From Candidatus Heimdallarchaeota archaeon (lineage in GTDB: Archaea > Asgardarchaeota > Heimdallarchaeia > Heimdallarchaeales > Heimdallarchaeaceae), in NCBI GenBank assembly GCA_023136245.1, contig JAGLRO010000054.1, forward strand, positions 1-32,673: 32,673 nt of DNA, given 5' to 3'. This document shows, piece by piece, positions 31,798 to 32,673 of this stretch. Below the pieces are notes generated by a model that was given only the letters and a program-made list of their open reading frames with translations, made no database searches and was not told the DNA's origin. Every line of letters starts with the position of its first letter. Positions within the stretch are counted from its first letter, which is position 1. The translations under genes and the position numbers were made by a program.

Positions 31798-32673
31798 ATG
31801 TCAAATCACGAATCTCCTGTTTTGGTTACCGGCGCTAGTACTGGTATTGGAAGAAAAACTGTAGAGTTACTTATTCAGCAAGGTAAGGAAGTTTATGCTT
31901 GTGCTAGAAAACAAGCTGATCTCGATAAACTGAACAAACTTGAAAACACTACAGCTTTCAAGTTAGATGTTACTAAACCTGCAGCAATATCTAGTGTAGT
32001 TAAAGCGATAGAGAAACAAGGAAAAGGCTTATACGGTTTAGTCAATAATGCTGGTATTCTTAATGCAGGATCCGTATATACTCATTCAGAAGAAGCCGTT
32101 TATGAAATGCTTAACATCAATGTTCTTGGACCTCATCGAATGACAAATGCAATGTTACCTTTCCTTTTCAAATCTAAAGGAAGAATAGTTAACATTAGTT
32201 CTATTAGTGGTATCTTGACAGGCCAGTTTTATGGATTATATAGTATGAGTAAGCATGCCTTAGAAGCTTATTCAGATGCTCTCTACCAGAATCTGAAGGA
32301 ATTCGGGATTGGTGTTAGCATTATTGAACCTGGTAATTTCCAATCTTCTATAGGTTTAAACTTTATAGAAAGAAAAAAACAAGAGAAAAAAGAACTGCGA
32401 TTATTGATGACTGATGCACAAAGAAAACAACAAATTAAACAAATTGAAGAAAGATTCGGACACTATCATGACTTTCCAGAACCAGATGCAGTAGCTGAAG
32501 CAATATATGATGCTCTTTATTCCGAAACTCCAAAACCACGCTATTTAGTTGGATCTCGAAATGAAGTGGAATGGGTTCTTAAGAGAATGTTTGTTGAATT
32601 AGCTCAAATGAACTACAATCACAAACATAGCTTGACAAGAAAAGAACTGATCCAGTTACTTGATGAGGTACTT
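31798..32673 (+). CDS. short-chain dehydrogenase/reductase, 3' end cut by window
   Basis: The frame is open from the ATG at 31798 to the last base (292 codons). Rossmann NAD(P) motif TGASTGIG at residues 11-18, NNAG at about 83, catalytic Ser in ISSISG and YSMSK with Tyr and Lys. It then runs EPGNFQSSIG and a C-terminal helical part with many Lys/Gln, like the retinol/hydroxysteroid branch of classical SDRs. Substrate unknown. It is divergent from the binding-protein gene and probably leaderless. The real end lies outside the window. Confidence 0.9.
   Translation, partial: MSNHESPVLVTGASTGIGRKTVELLIQQGKEVYACARKQADLDKLNKLENTTAFKLDVTKPAAISSVVKAIEKQGKGLYGLVNNAGILNAGSVYTHSEEAVYEMLNINVLGPHRMTNAMLPFLFKSKGRIVNISSISGILTGQFYGLYSMSKHALEAYSDALYQNLKEFGIGVSIIEPGNFQSSIGLNFIERKKQEKKELRLLMTDAQRKQQIKQIEERFGHYHDFPEPDAVAEAIYDALYSETPKPRYLVGSRNEVEWVLKRMFVELAQMNYNHKHSLTRKELIQLLDEVL

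Noticed and set aside
1-32673. CRISPR arrays, insertion sequences or transposases
   Set aside because: No regularly spaced repeats, no transposase motif and no terminal inverted repeats with target duplications were seen.

Overview
The window is AT-rich DNA from an archaeon. The evidence is an SRP RNA with an archaeal-type S domain, ribosomal protein eL40, archaeal DnaG primase, aPelota, Hjc, TruD, Pth2, an archaeal-type TyrRS, TATA boxes about 25 bases upstream of several start codons, and T-rich termination tracts. A membrane-bound group 4 [NiFe] hydrogenase, eukaryote-like information-processing genes and a secreted solute-binding protein with a FIMAH-like tail would fit an Asgard archaeon. 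No eukaryotic signature protein lies in the window, so that placement is inference.

Region 1 (1-12 kb) is a hydrogen-metabolism block. A plus-strand run of NuoJ-, NuoK-, NuoL- and NuoM/N-like membrane subunits (the first cut by the window edge) converges on a minus-strand operon coding NuoC-, NuoD-, NuoI- and NuoB-like subunits. The NuoD-like protein keeps both CxxC pairs of a NiFe site, so it is a true hydrogenase large subunit and not a quinone reductase subunit. A small four-helix membrane protein sits between the two arms. Next come maturation genes (hypC, hypD, a HycI-type endopeptidase), a flavodoxin and two unrecognised proteins. The simplest reading is one ion-translocating hydrogenase complex with part of its assembly machinery; hypA, hypB, hypE and hypF are not here.

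Region 2 (12-23 kb) is mostly core information processing: SRP RNA, rubrerythrin, an Ncs6/TtuA tRNA thiolase translationally linked to a site-2 protease, a COG2108-like radical SAM protein, Pelota-Hjc with a divergent RimI acetyltransferase, TruD-Pth2, a NusA-like protein, a coiled-coil COG1340 protein, a 52-residue eL40 and a membrane-anchored coiled-coil protein.

Region 3 (23-27 kb) holds dnaG behind a promoter with paired inverted repeats, tyrS, an unidentified roughly 280-nt structured RNA candidate, and tRNA-Val(CAC) with an encoded CCA.

Region 4 (26.8-32.7 kb) looks accessory: an orphan m5C DNA methyltransferase, a four-gene minus-strand operon (two tiny charged proteins, a 458-residue coiled-coil/ArsR-type fusion and an unknown protein), a shortened OppA-like binding protein ending in a FIMAH-like domain, and a short-chain dehydrogenase cut by the window end. 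The operon with its promoter hairpin, the structured RNA and the split hydrogenase are the best candidates for something undescribed.
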